Shown here: piece after piece, positions 1-13,800 of the stretch
How the letters are laid out: the number at the start of each line of letters is the position of its first letter
Numbering within the stretch: position 1 is the first letter of the stretch
Source of the DNA: Gymnogyps californianus
Lineage: Eukaryota > Chordata > Aves > Accipitriformes > Cathartidae
Direction of reading: 5' to 3'
Length of the DNA: 64,000 bases
Assembly (NCBI RefSeq): GCF_018139145.2
Contig: NC_059481.1
Location: forward strand, 10,342,368 to 10,406,367
Made by a program: the position numbers and the translations under genes
The notes under the pieces: generated by a model
Seen by the model: only the letters and a program-made list of their open reading frames with translations
Database searches by the model: none
What the model was told of the DNA's origin: nothing

Positions 1-2300
1 TCTTTGCACTTTGTTTTATTTTGTCAGTATGAGACCTCTCTGTATTTTATGACACTAAGGGCAGATCTCACCATCCTTTCTTTTCGATCAGAACAGCAGA
101 ATTGTTGATTTTCAGGTTGTGTTGACATTTTGAGCTATGTGAAAACCAACAAGGCTACAAATATTTCCTAGCAAAACTGTGGGCGCCATCAGGGCCTGGC
201 AGAGGAGTGAAGCAGAAGGTCCCACCCCAGCAGGCAGGAGCTGTTGCCCGATAACTCCACATGAAACAGGGCAAATGTAGGTGCAATTGCCACATTTTTG
301 CCTTTTTCTATTAATGCCATGGAAATCATCAGTAGTTTAACAAGTGAATTTAAACATCTTGGCTCCAGTAGCTGCTGCTGTCTGCATCTTCAGAGCAGGA
401 GCATTTTGACATCCCATTTTCTTCAAGCCGAGTCACAGGTCAGAGGGCAGTGAGACACCTTTCCCCAGCTGCCAGTGATGTGCCCCCTTTAAATAAATTA
501 AACACCCCTGTCCCCAGAGAAGCAGGTGGGGACTGTGTTTGTGTCCATGTGAGCAGGACAGCTTGGCTGTGCTCTTGCAGGGGGCTCCTATAAAGCTGTT
601 CAGCACGTCGGTCATCCCCATGCTCAGGGCTCTCCTGAGCATCATCGTGCCAAGCCTGTCCTCCCATGATGTGGCCCCCAGCCAGGGCTGAGCTTCCAGG
701 ACACATGAGACAGCCCTGAGAAATGCATACAGCTAAAACTGCTTACCAGTAAATACACCCTGCTGCATTTAGAGGCTCCTCCAGCTCAGATTAATGTGCC
801 TTGGGGAGGAGTGCAGTATCCTGGGGGACACGGGGGTGAGCAGATGGAGGTGATGGAGCCCTCCTGTACCCAGCCGAGGGAGAGGAGCACTCCTCACCCA
901 GTCTGAGAAACATCTTCCTCTACATTTAGCAGAGGAGAGTTGGCTGCTTTCCTGTCCTCTGCTGCACTTTTACTTACAAGTCTGACTCCTGGGAATCAGT
1001 TTTGAAGTGAGGCTACAGGCAAACCCTGATTGCACTTGCTGGTGCTGTATCCATGCGGAGCTGAGGAGAGGACTGAGCTTTAGACATGCAAAACTGTTGT
1101 ACAGGTGACTCTCTTGCAGCTCGTGGGCACAAATGCCCACGATGGTTTAGTTAGGAGGGGAGGAGGAACATGTGCCCGGTGCTGTGTGTGCGGCTCAGCA
1201 AATCACTGCGGCGCTCAGGGCTCTCTCTGCATCACCCACCCACAAAATATCTGTGCTGGCAACCCAAGAAAACATTCCCCTCCAAAAGTGCCATGTGCTG
1301 CTGCTTTCATCTCTGAAAAAGCTGAGCCATTTAGCAACAGGTCTCTGCTCACTGATCCTGAGAGATGCTGGTACTGCCATCCTGTTGCCCTCATGAGCCA
1401 GAGGCAGAGACACTTCTGCAGAAGAAATAGGTGCTTAAAGCCTTGTTCTGATTACATCTACTCCACATAAAGCACAGTAACTTAACTCAAGCCAACAGTC
1501 ACCCCAGTGTAAAACGGGATTGTGGCAGATCAGAAGCTGGGTTGTAATCCTCTCATTGCCCCAAAACAAATTTTTTTCTTGGCAGCAGGGCTTAACGATA
1601 AATGTTCAATCCTGCCTCGTACGTGGCTTAGGAGCACAAGACGGGCAGCCTTGCGAGGGCTGCTCAGCGTTGGGCAGCTGCGCCGTGCTGTGTGGGCAGC
1701 AGCCGTCCCCAGGGCCGCAGAGGGAGCAGGCTGGGCTTCCGCCTGTGCCCTGGCTGCAAGGGGCTCGCAGGGAGCAGCCCCTGCAGTCATAACTGCTGTC
1801 GATGATGACATTTCAGAAGGTTTTGCCTTGTAGAGGCTTCATAAATGTCGTCCTCAGCACTCCCTGCTGAAGCTCCTGGTGGTGGCTGCACTGAAGGGAG
1901 CAGGAGCCAAGTGATTCCCCTGGAAGGGGCGGCTCCATGTCGGGTTTCTCCATCACTGTCACACATATCTCTGATAATATTTACTTACTGTTTGAAAGGA
2001 AAATGGCTTTCTAAAGCCATCTTTTCTTTCACCCGTCTGCTGTCATAAAGGTCTTTGTGATTGAATGATAGAGGATTCATGCACACAAATGGACAGAGCA
2101 GGAAAAGATACCAAAATATAAGGGCATCTCTAGGTAGGGCAATGTAAGATCACTGTGTCTATCAGTGGCAGTCACGCCCTTTGTATATGCAAAGGCAAAA
2201 AATACCAACTAAAAATAAATAGGTAAGATAAGCACTTATATTTGAAGGACTTGGAAACTAGATTTCGGCTTAAAGTTGGGTTTTTTTGAGGTGACGTTTT

Positions 2301-2323
2301 ATCCCATCTCATCCCATCTCATC
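2301..2323 (+). repeat. Short tandem repeat of ATCCCATCTC
   Basis: Two exact 10-nt units followed by a partial third. No function suggested. Confidence 0.7.
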
Positions 2324-5154
2324 TTTTCCTGTATTCCTTTCTGTCTAGTTTGAACCCCAGCCTCGACACAGTACAGTCTGTTTACCATTAGTAAGATGTA
2401 GTGTATATTAAAGCAGCAATAACAGTAAGTCATTTAGAGTGTACGTCACAGGTTACAGAGAAAATAGGGATGCTATTTTATTATGCCAAAGCTGTAAAGC
2501 TTACACTAATACAAAATATTGCTGGCAGTCACCTTGTTTTATTCTTCTTTTAACAACTTACTAACAGTGTGTAAATATAAAAGCAAACTTTGATTTTTCC
2601 ATCCGGATACACTGAAAACTCTTTCAATAAAAATGCTAAGGTGCATTTAACACTGTGACCAGAAATATTGAAATTTGACAGTTAGGAGGTTAAAGGTTTC
2701 AAATTTATACAGAGGTGTTTTGCTCCTGTCATGGTCATAGCAGCTTGCTCAGGATAACCCCTTTTGCTTACTGAACCTTTGAAAAGCAGAGAACATTAAG
2801 CAATACGTCTTGGCAGATGCCCTGGGATTTCACACCACCAGCAGAAGCCCATATGCACACAAAAAGTGAACCTCTTAGGTGAAAACTGGTCAAGCCTTTC
2901 TCTCTCTCTGCTCCTGCACCGTGTGCTGGCAAGCAGCTGTCTTGCACTGCTGCCGCCGCCGTCCTTTCCGCTAGAATTAAGGCAGAGTTTCTGTAATATT
3001 TTTCAGGTATAAGGTGCTACTGCTTTTAATTTCCACATAGATTGCTCGAAACGGTGGCATCAAGAGAACGTGTACAGGAGCCATTACTGTGAGGAAGTGG
3101 CATCAAATAAATAGGTCTTTTACGTTCCTGCCATGAAATACCTGCGTAAAAGATAAAACAAAACAAAATGGACTTTGCACCCCAAATGTAAAGATTTTAG
3201 ATTCTTCTAGTCTTTATTTTAGGAATTTCAGCCTGTGGTATATATGTGCAGTACAGTATTTGCCTCTTTACTGCCGTCTGAGAGAAAAAGTGCAGCTGAG
3301 GACAGACAAGGTACCACGGTGCTTCCAACTTTTTTAGATTATATTTTCAAGCTCTACAAAAAAAAAACCTGCTATGTGTTGATTTACTGAGAAACCGTCA
3401 CCGCATAGACCTGCTTGAAACATTACAGCCTTGGTAAACCAGCAAGTAAAATGATAAACTCTCCTTTTTTGATCTTCATATCATAGCATGTAAGAGAATC
3501 ACTATGGGCATTTCTTTTCATATTCACCATAAAAATGTCCTCATAAATATTGCTACAAATACACAATTACTTTTTGGCTGATGTTCTCACAACAATTACA
3601 GTGAGAACACATTTTTACACACAGGCATCTCTGTGACATTAACGTCCCCGCCTTGGAGTGGAGTAGAGCCATGTCCCATGTGGGTAGGCGTGGTGGGGCT
3701 GGCAGAGGGGATGCTGCGAGGCAGGCAGCCCTGCTTGTTAAATACTCCCCTGCTGTCGCTCTGAGGGCTTGAGGAATTTAGGGTTGGGCCTAAACCCAGG
3801 TTATAGCCCCTATTCAATTCAAACCGAGGAGCGTGCCGCCTCTGCCTTTGTTACTCGTAGGACCTGCACCAGCAGGAGCACCAGGCATGGGGCAAAGCCC
3901 ATCTGTTTGCTCAGGGCTTTGCCTGGGGTGGGCGATGGTGGGACATGGGGCAGGGGCCAAGGGGTGGCTGGTAGGAGATCCTGCTGTGGACTTAGTGCTC
4001 TTACAGTGAAACAACAGCAGGCAGGAGTGTAGGAGCCAGTTGCACACAGGATTTTAGCAGTTTAGTGACTGTCTGTCAGAGTAATTTGTTCTCTGGTCCT
4101 GGAAAAGCTCATGCAGCAGTGCTGAGGCTGCACAGCACTGTCGCCCTTGCAGTGTGTGTCAAGGCCGGGTGTATCGGAGAAGAGGGACTCCACATCATGC
4201 TTCTCAGATACATGTTGTGGTCCAGGAGTGGAGGCAGGAAATGCTGCGTGGGAAGCATGCAGAAGGGACCATGCTGTACCAGTAAGTGGTTTGGGGCTCC
4301 CAGTGTGCTGGAAAGTATGTGGAGGTCATCACACCTCCTGCGATTCCTCAGGGGGTCCAGCTCTCCTGTGCCCTGGCAATGATGAGGCTGGAGGTCTGAC
4401 TTTACACGTTCTTACAGGTGTAAATACCTGCCCAGGCTCAGGCATCTGAGACCTCAGGTTTCTGTACAATTAGGAGAAATCACGTCTTGTGCACGGCAGA
4501 GCTGCATGTCCTGCAGGACTCCAGTTTTTCAGCTGTTGGAGCAGCTGTCAAATTACAGCACCTGTACCAGTGGTAATAGCTGAGCCGTTTTTATTTCGAA
4601 TGACTTCCCTGCATAACAGCCCATTCATCCCACCTCTCCCTGGCAGACAGTTCAGGGTACTGTGTATCACTAAGATCCAGCTTAAAGCTGATTGTCTGAG
4701 GTACGTGGCAGAGGGGCACTCTAGGCAATGGAGAGAGAGGCTGGATTAGAAAACAACCAAATCAGAATTGTCAGTTAATGCCACTGAAAACATTAAACTC
4801 CTCTATTAAGGGCTTCATTGGTCCCCAAGGCTTTCACTGTGCCATCCAAGTAACAGAAGGAGCCTATTGTAAACTCCTTGCATTGGGTGAATCTCCCCTG
4901 TGCTGTCTTCAAGACATATATCATCCAGGCCTTCAGAAATTCAAATTAAGTACTGTGAGGTAAATATATTCTCCTGTCTCTAGTCTCACCATAGTTGGCT
5001 TGTTTGTTTCCCCCAAATACTTCTTTATCAGTCTGTTTTCCTCTCTAGCGCTGAGACTGGTCTGCACGAGCCAGCAGCCTTCCGGGGTCCTGGCTCACCT
5101 CCGGTACAATCATGCAAAAGAAGCAATTTTTCATTATTGATAAAATGTAATGTC

Positions 5155-5207
5155 ATAATGTCATGGCCTTTCAGGTCATCATCTTTGTAAGTCAGCCATG
5201 ACATTAT
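5155..5207. repeat. 13-bp perfect inverted repeat
   Basis: The arms 5155-5167 and 5195-5207 (ATAATGTCATGGC and its complement) flank a 27-nt spacer in AT-rich non-coding DNA. No flanking RNA-gene signals are seen. Confidence 0.85.
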
Positions 5208-6272
5208 CACAATTTATAATGATAACAAATGACCATAATGTTTGCATGTAATTTTCATTGGCTATTGCAGAATTCTAAAATCACTCCTTCAAAGGATGGA
5301 TTTCATTAACAAGCAACTGCTATTACACGGTACTAACTGCTTACACTGGGGGCTTTTTGCTAACGTGAAGGCTATTCTGTCTGATATACAAGATTTATGT
5401 ACTTAGAAATCTAAGATTTGGTAGGTCTTTGTTATTTAAGTAATGATGCAAATTGAGAGAACGTTCTTGCCTTTTTATGGTAACAAGTGCTTTATAATAT
5501 GCCTAAATACTAATAATTTCTAAATGCTTATGTAAATATGCACCCCATGAAGACTGCTGGCTGGAAGGTCTGACTTGACTGTCAGGTTCATTCTTGACTG
5601 TAGTGTTGGCTTTACTTATTTAATATTTCATGATAAACTTAAAAGATTTACAGCTTCAGGAGCTGGTGAGAATCATAGGACATTTATTTTCATGTGATAT
5701 TTAGAGGTTGGAGCTCCAATCCCCGAACACTTTAAACATATTCTTAGCTTTAACATCTGGACTGAGAACATCACTGGGGTGGGTTCCCCTTGCTCTGCAG
5801 GATCAGGACCTCAGTGTAAGTGCACTGAGTTCAATAGAGCTGAATCTGGAGCACTTGTAGGGAGCATTCTGTCAATCTAATACATAAATAAATACTCCTC
5901 TACTCCTGAAGCCCTCTGAAGCTAATGCATGAAAAACAATGAAACGCCTGGGAACTCCAGGCTTCTTGAAAAAGCAGAGCCAGGCTTTTGTATATGTCTG
6001 TGTGTGTGCGCATGAAATAAAACAAACAAAAATAAATGTTTCTGAAATAGCAGCTGTGAGTTATAGTCCAACAGACTCCGTGACAGGCCACCAGGCAAAA
6101 GGACTCTCTGAGCTACACAATTGGTCCCCAAGGGACACGGCGCCTCGGAGAGGACAAAGCAAGCGCCGGGGACGCTCGGCTGTGCTTTGTTTTGGCCTAC
6201 GAGGCTTATCAGGCCTGTGCTGTGATTCATTTTTCATCTGCAGCAAGAAGCTTGCAGGAAAATTTTGCCTTT

Positions 6273-6283
6273 CCCCCCCCCCC
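6273..6283 (+). repeat. Run of 11 C
   Basis: Homopolymer in non-coding flanking DNA; its length may be inexact. Confidence 0.85.
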
Positions 6284-9200
6284 TTTCTTGGGGCTGCTAC
6301 TTTTTTCACTGGAAATTATAAAATTACTGCCCTTGGCCAGATTTGCAAATTCACAAAGGAGGAAATACCTGATCTCACTTGCTAATTTTTTTAAGGGAAA
6401 CAAGGATAACTTCTGTATCTGTATTTATTGTGTGGCCACTATGGAGTCTGCAGAAGTCAGAAGGAAGTGATGCTCTGCCATGTGTATGTTCTGAGTTCAT
6501 AGGAGTTTTTCTATGGAAAATACTAGACTAAGTTTCATCCTTTGTCAGTGTGACACCAAGGCTACCTGGTTATTATTGCATTGCCCACTAGGTCATGCAA
6601 ACATGTAAACAGAAGGCTCTCTTTCCTTTAGAGTGAATTGTATATAAAATATCTCATTGCCTGGAGGATCGCACTTTATGTGGGATATTGCCCAATTATA
6701 TTCACGGCCATTCATTTTGTAGGGCTTGAACATCACTCATATGGGGATCTCCTTGTTACTGTCTTTGAAATCTCTACCATGAAGACTAGTTTCATCAATT
6801 TTCCAAGCCTACTGGTCTACAAATGACCCAATAAGGTCATCCATGGCAGTTCAGTCTCCATACTGTAATTGCTCAAACAGACCATAGACAGTTGTTTTGT
6901 ATGCTTAAAAGAGTATCTTCATTCTCAGCAGCAAAGGGGGCTGAACTCCATTGCAGTATACAGGCACGCTTGCGTCAAGCTAAATTCTTTTAAGTCACTT
7001 TAGCGGAAAACTGCTTGAGCTATCAAAGTTAGTATGTGCTGCGAGCAATGAACATTAACCAGAGTCTTGGGAGATACCGAAAGAAACCTAAGTGTCTGTG
7101 TTTAATTGTCCTTCCTGAAATACCTTTTTATTACACATCCCTGTCGTTCACTTAATTTCCTCAGTCTAACTCAAGTTTTACTTTTTCTTGGATGTGTTGA
7201 CAGCCCAGGGGCTTGGTTGTATCAGAGAACATTTTGCAAACTCTTAGTGAGATGGGTCAGGTCAATTTTAGCATAGCTCCAGCTCTTCTCTTACGGTTAG
7301 TGTCCCTAAAGATCAGATGCAAAGAGGCAGAGGGGACTTGAGTGGATTTGCCTCAGTTTCTGCTAAATTATATCTTATCCCAAAACACCGTTCCCTAAAT
7401 TTTAAAGATGATGGCTACATCACACTGCTTAGTTGGTGTTTAAATGATGTTTTATTTGATGACACACATAATGAGATGTCTGTGAGATTGCATGATACCA
7501 TTGCAATAGTCCATGTAACTTCCCGGGAGATTTCTACTCCACCATCACTTCGTTGCTTTTCAGCACCCCAGCCCCAGCTCAGCACTGGCCGTTTCATCAG
7601 CTGCCCTGCTCAGGTGAGTCCTCCTGCTTGACTTGATCTGAGCAGAGGCTCAGAGCAGAATCAGAGGCTGCTCTTCCACAGAAAGAGAGAAGAATCTACA
7701 ATACTGCAGAAAGGCACAAAGAAAAGATTCCTTTGCATTCTCTGATCAAGCCTCCTTAAGCAATTGTTTACAAAGGCGCTTTCACCCCTTGGTTTCATCT
7801 TGACATTGTTCTAGCTGGCCCATATAGGCTTCTTCCCACCAGATGCTCATGCCTATGTCTAAGCTCAGTAACAAGCTGTTATCCAGCTGTGAGCACCAAT
7901 CTGTTTTGCCACAGATTGCCAGGTTGTTCCCCACTACCTGGGAAATATCCACAGAGAACAGGCAAGGGCTGGTTTCAGCTTGGCATGGCCCAGTTCTGCT
8001 GTGCCGCTTCTCTTCGCAGAGCGCAGTGGCATGTGCTGGGCTCAGGGTGGTAGAGGATTTTGCAAGGTTCAGGAAACAGCAAGGCACGAGTTTCGGTGGA
8101 GGTGGGCATCGCTGCCAGTGCAAAGCCAGAGCCACTTGGTCCTTCCAAAGCACAAAATTCTGTTTTTCTGAAGGCTAAATAAGAAGTAACATAACTTGTA
8201 GAATTAGCACAGATTTGCTGCTTTGTCATTAAAAACGGGTTTGCTGCCAAAACAGCAGCTTTGCTGCTGGGGGAATGTGTGTACTGTCAGGCCTCGGCTC
8301 AGCACGAGTGCATGCTGCACTAAAGCAAACGAAAGGGGAATTATACAATATTGAATGTGGACCTGCCTCTGAATGCATTGAAAATGTAGGTTATTGTCTT
8401 TTGGCATTTCCTAAAAAGCCTCTTGAGCTCCTGTTGGCAACCGCTGATATTGAGGGTACTTTTAGCTGTTTAAGTCTTCCTGTTCTAACAGGGGTCAAAG
8501 GGCTGTAAAGATCTTCTCAAAAGGATATAGAAGGAATCATTAAAAGGGAGGAGGAAGAAAGTGACAGAAGGTCAGGCTTTTTTTTTTTTAATGGGTGCAT
8601 CCCCGAGGGGGTCAGACACAGTTGTGCATTATACTCCAGCTCCAGTACCTGACTTTTAGAAACCTACAGCAAATCTTATTAGCACTTCCATAAGCATAAA
8701 ATACAGGACAGAGCCCAATGTTCCAGGCAGAAGTGAAAGAGAAAAACCATGAAATAAATCAATTTAGTCTTTCAGATGAATTTAAATCAACATAGTGCGA
8801 GGATATGACCAAGATGAGGACAAATACTCAAATATGTGCAAGGCATTTTATGGTCCCTGGAAGCGTGTGCATGTATCTGTGTGTGTTTAATTCCCTTGTT
8901 GATCTTTTTTTCCTTAGAGACAAATTTACTGTATGCTCATTGCTATAGCATGTCATGTAGCTTTTTGTAAAGACTGGTGTAGGGCAAAAAATTTACCTTT
9001 TTATGTGACACAGCCAAACAGAATTGTGAAGGTTTTCAGTGATTTCTAGACAGCAAGCAATAAACTGCGTTTGCACCCACACACTTACTGCCTAACACCC
9101 CATCTGGTAACATTTCCACGTCTCCAGGAAAGAAATCAATAGCAATAATCTGTGAGGGCCTCATAGGGTGTATATTTTTTTATCGCACTGCTATTTGGAA

Positions 9201-9918
9201 TTTTTTTCCTATCTGCTTACAGCACTAGATTGTTCTTTTTTTGTTAGCTAACATTGAAATCTTGGAACCATTATTATATTTTATAAAAAGCAGTAACTAA
9301 CACTGGGGTCAGAATAATATATTCTAAACATTCATATTCAATAATATCATGGTGTTCAGACAGCAAAGTCCTATTCAGTGAAGGCACTGAAAAATCTCAT
9401 ACAGTAAGAACCTGTGCATTTAAAATGATATGCTAGCACACTTCAAAGACTAGCATCCTAAAAATTCATGATTACTTAAAGATAGTTTATATTAAAAGGG
9501 AGTATACCTCCAGCTTTCATCTTGCTCCAATGCAGAGAAGAAATTGTCCTTATATTCTGAAATTTAGAACTGTGTCACTGTTGGTTTTCTGTGTAAGGAG
9601 GAAATATGATGCTTTGTTACTGGTCTTATTTATTGCAGACCTTGTCTGGAATCTAGTATTGAAGCTGTGCTTGATGAGTTGCTGCCTTGAACTTTTCCAC
9701 TGATCAATGCTGGTGCTATGGCTGCATGAAAGAATAGCTTTCCTGAGGAGAAGCTATCACATGGGAAACACACTACACAGTAAGCTAAGAAATCTGCTAT
9801 AATCTTGTATGCTTAGGCTTAGAAACGTGTTTCCCAAAAGAAATGGTGATAGTGAATGACCATTTAAAAACTGAGATGTTACATGAGCAAGAGGTCAGGT
9901 CAAGAACAGGGAGGTATT

Positions 9919-9979
9919 AAAAAAAGAGAGAGAGAGAAAGATAGATGGGGGGGGAAAGAAAGAAAGAAAGAAGCAGAAA
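9919..9979 (+). repeat. Purine-only simple repeat tract
   Basis: A-run, (GA)n, a run of eight G and (GAAA)n units in succession, almost free of pyrimidines on the + strand. Confidence 0.85.
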
Positions 9980-10770
9980 CCCTCCTTTCACTAACATGAT
10001 AAGACGCAACTGGACAAAATGCACAGCTGAAGAAGAGGACGTTACAGGGCCAGGAGACAGGAATCATATTTCTTCTTCTCCCTGCAGTGACAAATAAAAG
10101 GTTGTTTTGATTTTTGCTGTACAAATAATAAGCTTTACTTAGAAACTGGAGCTGCTGAGTTGTTCTCCCCAAAAATATTTTTCTCTTTCTGTCCTAACGG
10201 CAACACTAGAGGAAAGAAAAGGAAGCAGTTCTGTAATCAGCATGTATTTTATTTACTCACGTATTGTCCTATGCATCTTGCAGTGGGGGTGGGATTGGTA
10301 CTCTGAACACAAGGCATGTCCTTTGGAAGTGGGATTTCAGCAGCACTTCGCATGGGCAAATCAGTGTCTGTGCCTACCAAGCCTTTTCCTTTGTGCCAAG
10401 GCTGTCAGTTTTGTGACAGTGGTTTTTTTCACATAGGAGGTACGCTGTGCTGGACCCACTGAAATCCTTTCTTTTAAGTCGCCAAATCACCATCTCATTT
10501 GGTTACCAGCAGGGCACATAGCAGGTCTCTCTCGGTGCAGTTGGCCGTATTCATGCCTCCCTCTAAATACACCGGTTGTAACAAAAATGAGTTTATATTT
10601 TTGGAGCGCTGTCGCAATAGAGATCCCATGAAGACTAATTAGGTAGATGCACAGGGTGCCTTTGGTTGTAAGCAAAGACTTTAATATAGTTTTATTTTTG
10701 AAGTTAGCACCAAACCTGAAATCTCTGGATGAGCTAACCTTATTACTGCTATAAATGACTGCTCTTACAA

Positions 10771-10811
10771 CAATTGTGAAGTTGTTCACAATTGATGTGT
10801 GAAGACACATC
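10771..10811. repeat. Two adjacent small hairpins
   Basis: A 10-bp perfect inverted repeat (10771-10780 with 10785-10794, 4-nt loop) is followed by a 7-bp one (10794-10800 with 10805-10811, 4-nt loop). Both lie in repeat-free AT-rich DNA. Confidence 0.8.
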
Positions 10812-13800
10812 TTGTCTGTCTTCATTTGCACTCTGAAAAGTTGAGAAGCCAAATCTGAATGCTGAACAAATAATAACACTGTGAATAAGGATTCAGTAGA
10901 TCGAATCACTGGTGGAAAGGATAAACGGGGCTTGAGAATCCTGGCCTGCCCATGGATATTGTGAACAGGAGTTGCTGGATTTTTTTACATTAAGTAGGCT
11001 CATAAGGATGGATTTGGGCAGCTAATCTTTGATTTCTGTTTGTTTGGTTTTAAAATCTTACCCTCAATGTCTCTGCTCTTCAGGTAGGTGGAATGAGAAA
11101 AATAGTGCTCTTCTAACTCACATTATTGCAACAAAAATAAATCCATGGTGACTGGGGTATTCAGGTGCCATGGGAAGGAGGGCTATGTAAATACCTCACT
11201 CAGTGTTTTTTTTACCTGTGGTCCAAGGACTATGAATGAGAGCACTATAAAAGATAACCAAGGATAGCAAATCTATTGTCAATTGGCTTAAATTTTCAGT
11301 ATAAGGGTCCCTACATCCAGCAGAAGATTTTAGATGTATAAACATTGAAGAGATTGAAAACCACTGACATAAAGAGGCAGTCAGACCATTACAGGCATTG
11401 AGAACAGTATATTCAGTCAGTATTATCTCGGTCTGAACATTTGAATCTGTTCTTCTAATACTATTGAATTTAATTTGGTAGTCTAAATTAAAACACAAGA
11501 GTAAAAACTTAGTGTTTTCAATAAAGTTATATTTGAGCTCAGTCTTTGATGATAAATAAGCCATTCACTTATGTACATCTGCCAGAGCATTCATAGGAAG
11601 CATTGGGCTTAAATGAGTTGTGACCTTATGAGACAGTCTACTGTTTGGAGACTATATAGGTGACTGCTGGGTTTTGAGTCTTGACCTTTCTGTTTATATT
11701 CATCATGAATGTGTGGATACTTTTATTCTTTCCGGAAAAAGGCTGTCAATCTTCACACTAATTTTAATGCCTGTGCAATGCAGAACAGTGGTGGATCTTA
11801 GCAATAACAATCACCAACTGGCTAAAATTAACTAATTCAGACTGCTATGCTAAATTGAGTATGAGCGGGTTTGTTTCAGGCTCGGCATGGAAGCACAGGT
11901 GCAGTCAATAAATAGGGACACATACGGTGCCTAATACGCTCTCGCTCGTAGTGACCTCCCAGCGAAAAAGCTCTGACAAATCACTTGTGACTTTCCAGAG
12001 CTTGTCGAGCTGCTGTTCAGTTGATCCGTATTTCTCTAGACTGGAAGTGACAGGAAGAGGCACTGATACTTGTGAGCTCGGAAAGGACTTGAATTCCTGT
12101 CCCAAAATCATGGTGCTTTCCAAGGACTGGCTGTGTAAACAGCGCCTGAACCCTCGGCCGGGGCCAAGGCTTGTCGGTCTCTGTCCCTCATCACATCTCC
12201 TTCCTTACTTCTGCCACAAAAGTTCACTGTTTTTCAGGGACCATCTCAGGAGCTCTTACACCATCTGCCCCATGAGCTGGGGAGACCCCTTTTTCCCCCT
12301 CTGCCCACCCCAGGGAGGCTCAGCTGGTCTCCTTGGAGTGCAGCCTGGGGCAGATTGGCATCCTGACATTGCTTCTGCTCCCAAAGGTACTGAGATACCC
12401 CACTGCTGGGAGGTCCCAGCTCAAATCACCCAAATAGCAATGCAGAATATAGCCAAAAATTATGATGACCCCATTCCAGGCATGGGATGCTCAGGTGCCC
12501 GTGGAGCTCTGGAGCAGCTGCCCTCTGCCTTACCGGGACAGGGGCACAGAAAGAATTTTCCTCTGGTAATCTCCAAAAATAATGTTCTTCTATAATTTTA
12601 ACCCAGTCTGGTGCTGAACAGAAAAGAAAACTTCTATCGCGGCTTTGGTACCCCGAGCAGAAGAGCTTTGTGCAGGCCAGACATCTGATTCTGTGTGGCA
12701 GAGCTCTCCTGAGCCCTCATTTCCTTATGGCCATGGGTTTTATGCTGGCATCACCTGCTCTTCCCCAAAATCCCTCCCTGCTTTTACCACCCCTCCTGCA
12801 TTCTCACACTCTTTCTCATCCTCACCAAGTGTTTTTCTTCCAAATTATATCTTCACGTAGAACTTCTTTATCAGAAAGGCCTCTCCATGGTTCTTAGAGG
12901 AACTTCAGCTGGGGAAACAATTATCTGAAGAAAAAAAAAAAGAGAAAAAAGAGTTTTCCTTGGCTGCCAACTTCCCAGGAGCCAGGTCAGTCCTAGCAAG
13001 GATACACAACGGTATTTTTCAGGCAAATATTATAGAGCTCTTTCACTAAAGGCATATTGGCTCAAATGGACTCGAACCCTACCGATGTCTGAGCTTCTTT
13101 TGCCCAGAATTGCTCAAATCAATGCAAGTTATATTGCTCCTTTCTCTCATGCTAGCCCAAGTAAGCTTTTATTACCTTCTATACCCTGCCAAAGTCATTG
13201 TGATCCCAGTCAGTACCCAGCCATTCACTGCTGGCAGCGCTTTTCTACCTGCCATGCCCTGTACAGAGAATTACGCGCAAGCAGTTGCTTAAGCAGGGTG
13301 CAAAAAATACCACTGTGAGGCAGCTTCAGAATGACTTCGCTTGCTTGTTTCAGCCAATATCCCTGTCCTTGCTTGTTTTACCAATGGAAAAGGGTAAATT
13401 AAATTATAGTAAAATGTCTTCCTAAATATGCTTTCTCACTCCTTCTTCATGTATACAAGCGCTGCAGACATAGCGAGAGATTATGTATCCCAAAGGAATT
13501 CGGTGCAATATTTTGTAATTCTGATTGAAATGTGTTCTGTCTGGTCCCCATAGTTTAATTTAGAACAATTAAGGTTCAGAGTACATGAGCTTGCAAAGCA
13601 CATTACTAACAATGGCTGCAGAATAAACTGCAAATCAATCCACACTAAATCACCCTGAAAATCCCTGCGAACACAACAAAGAGGTCCAGATTCACAGTCC
13701 TTTAATACAATCTCCTCTGTCTTTGTAGCCATAAGTAGTTCAGCTTCTTCCTTTATGGAAAAATGTGATCAAATTGTTTCAGGTTTGGAGTTTTTTTAGT

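Larger units (their letters stand above)
1..10000. other. Gene-free upstream flank, part 1
   Basis: AT-rich single-copy-looking DNA. All open frames are short and resemble no family. A GC-richer patch at about 1620-1790 is too CpG-poor to call an island. Contains the hairpin at 5155 and a T9 run at about 8580. In mammals the DNA upstream of ONECUT1 is a long gene desert, so absence of genes is expected. Confidence 0.7.

Noticed and set aside
11927..12595. 222-codon frame in the upstream flank
   Set aside because: Long for its base composition, but it shows no recognisable domain or coding texture. Probably chance; transcript evidence would be needed to reconsider.
13068..13078. tRNA B-box-like sequence on the minus strand (GGTTCGAGTCC)
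   Set aside because: The implied T-arm does not pair and no A-box or acceptor stem is present at the right distance.
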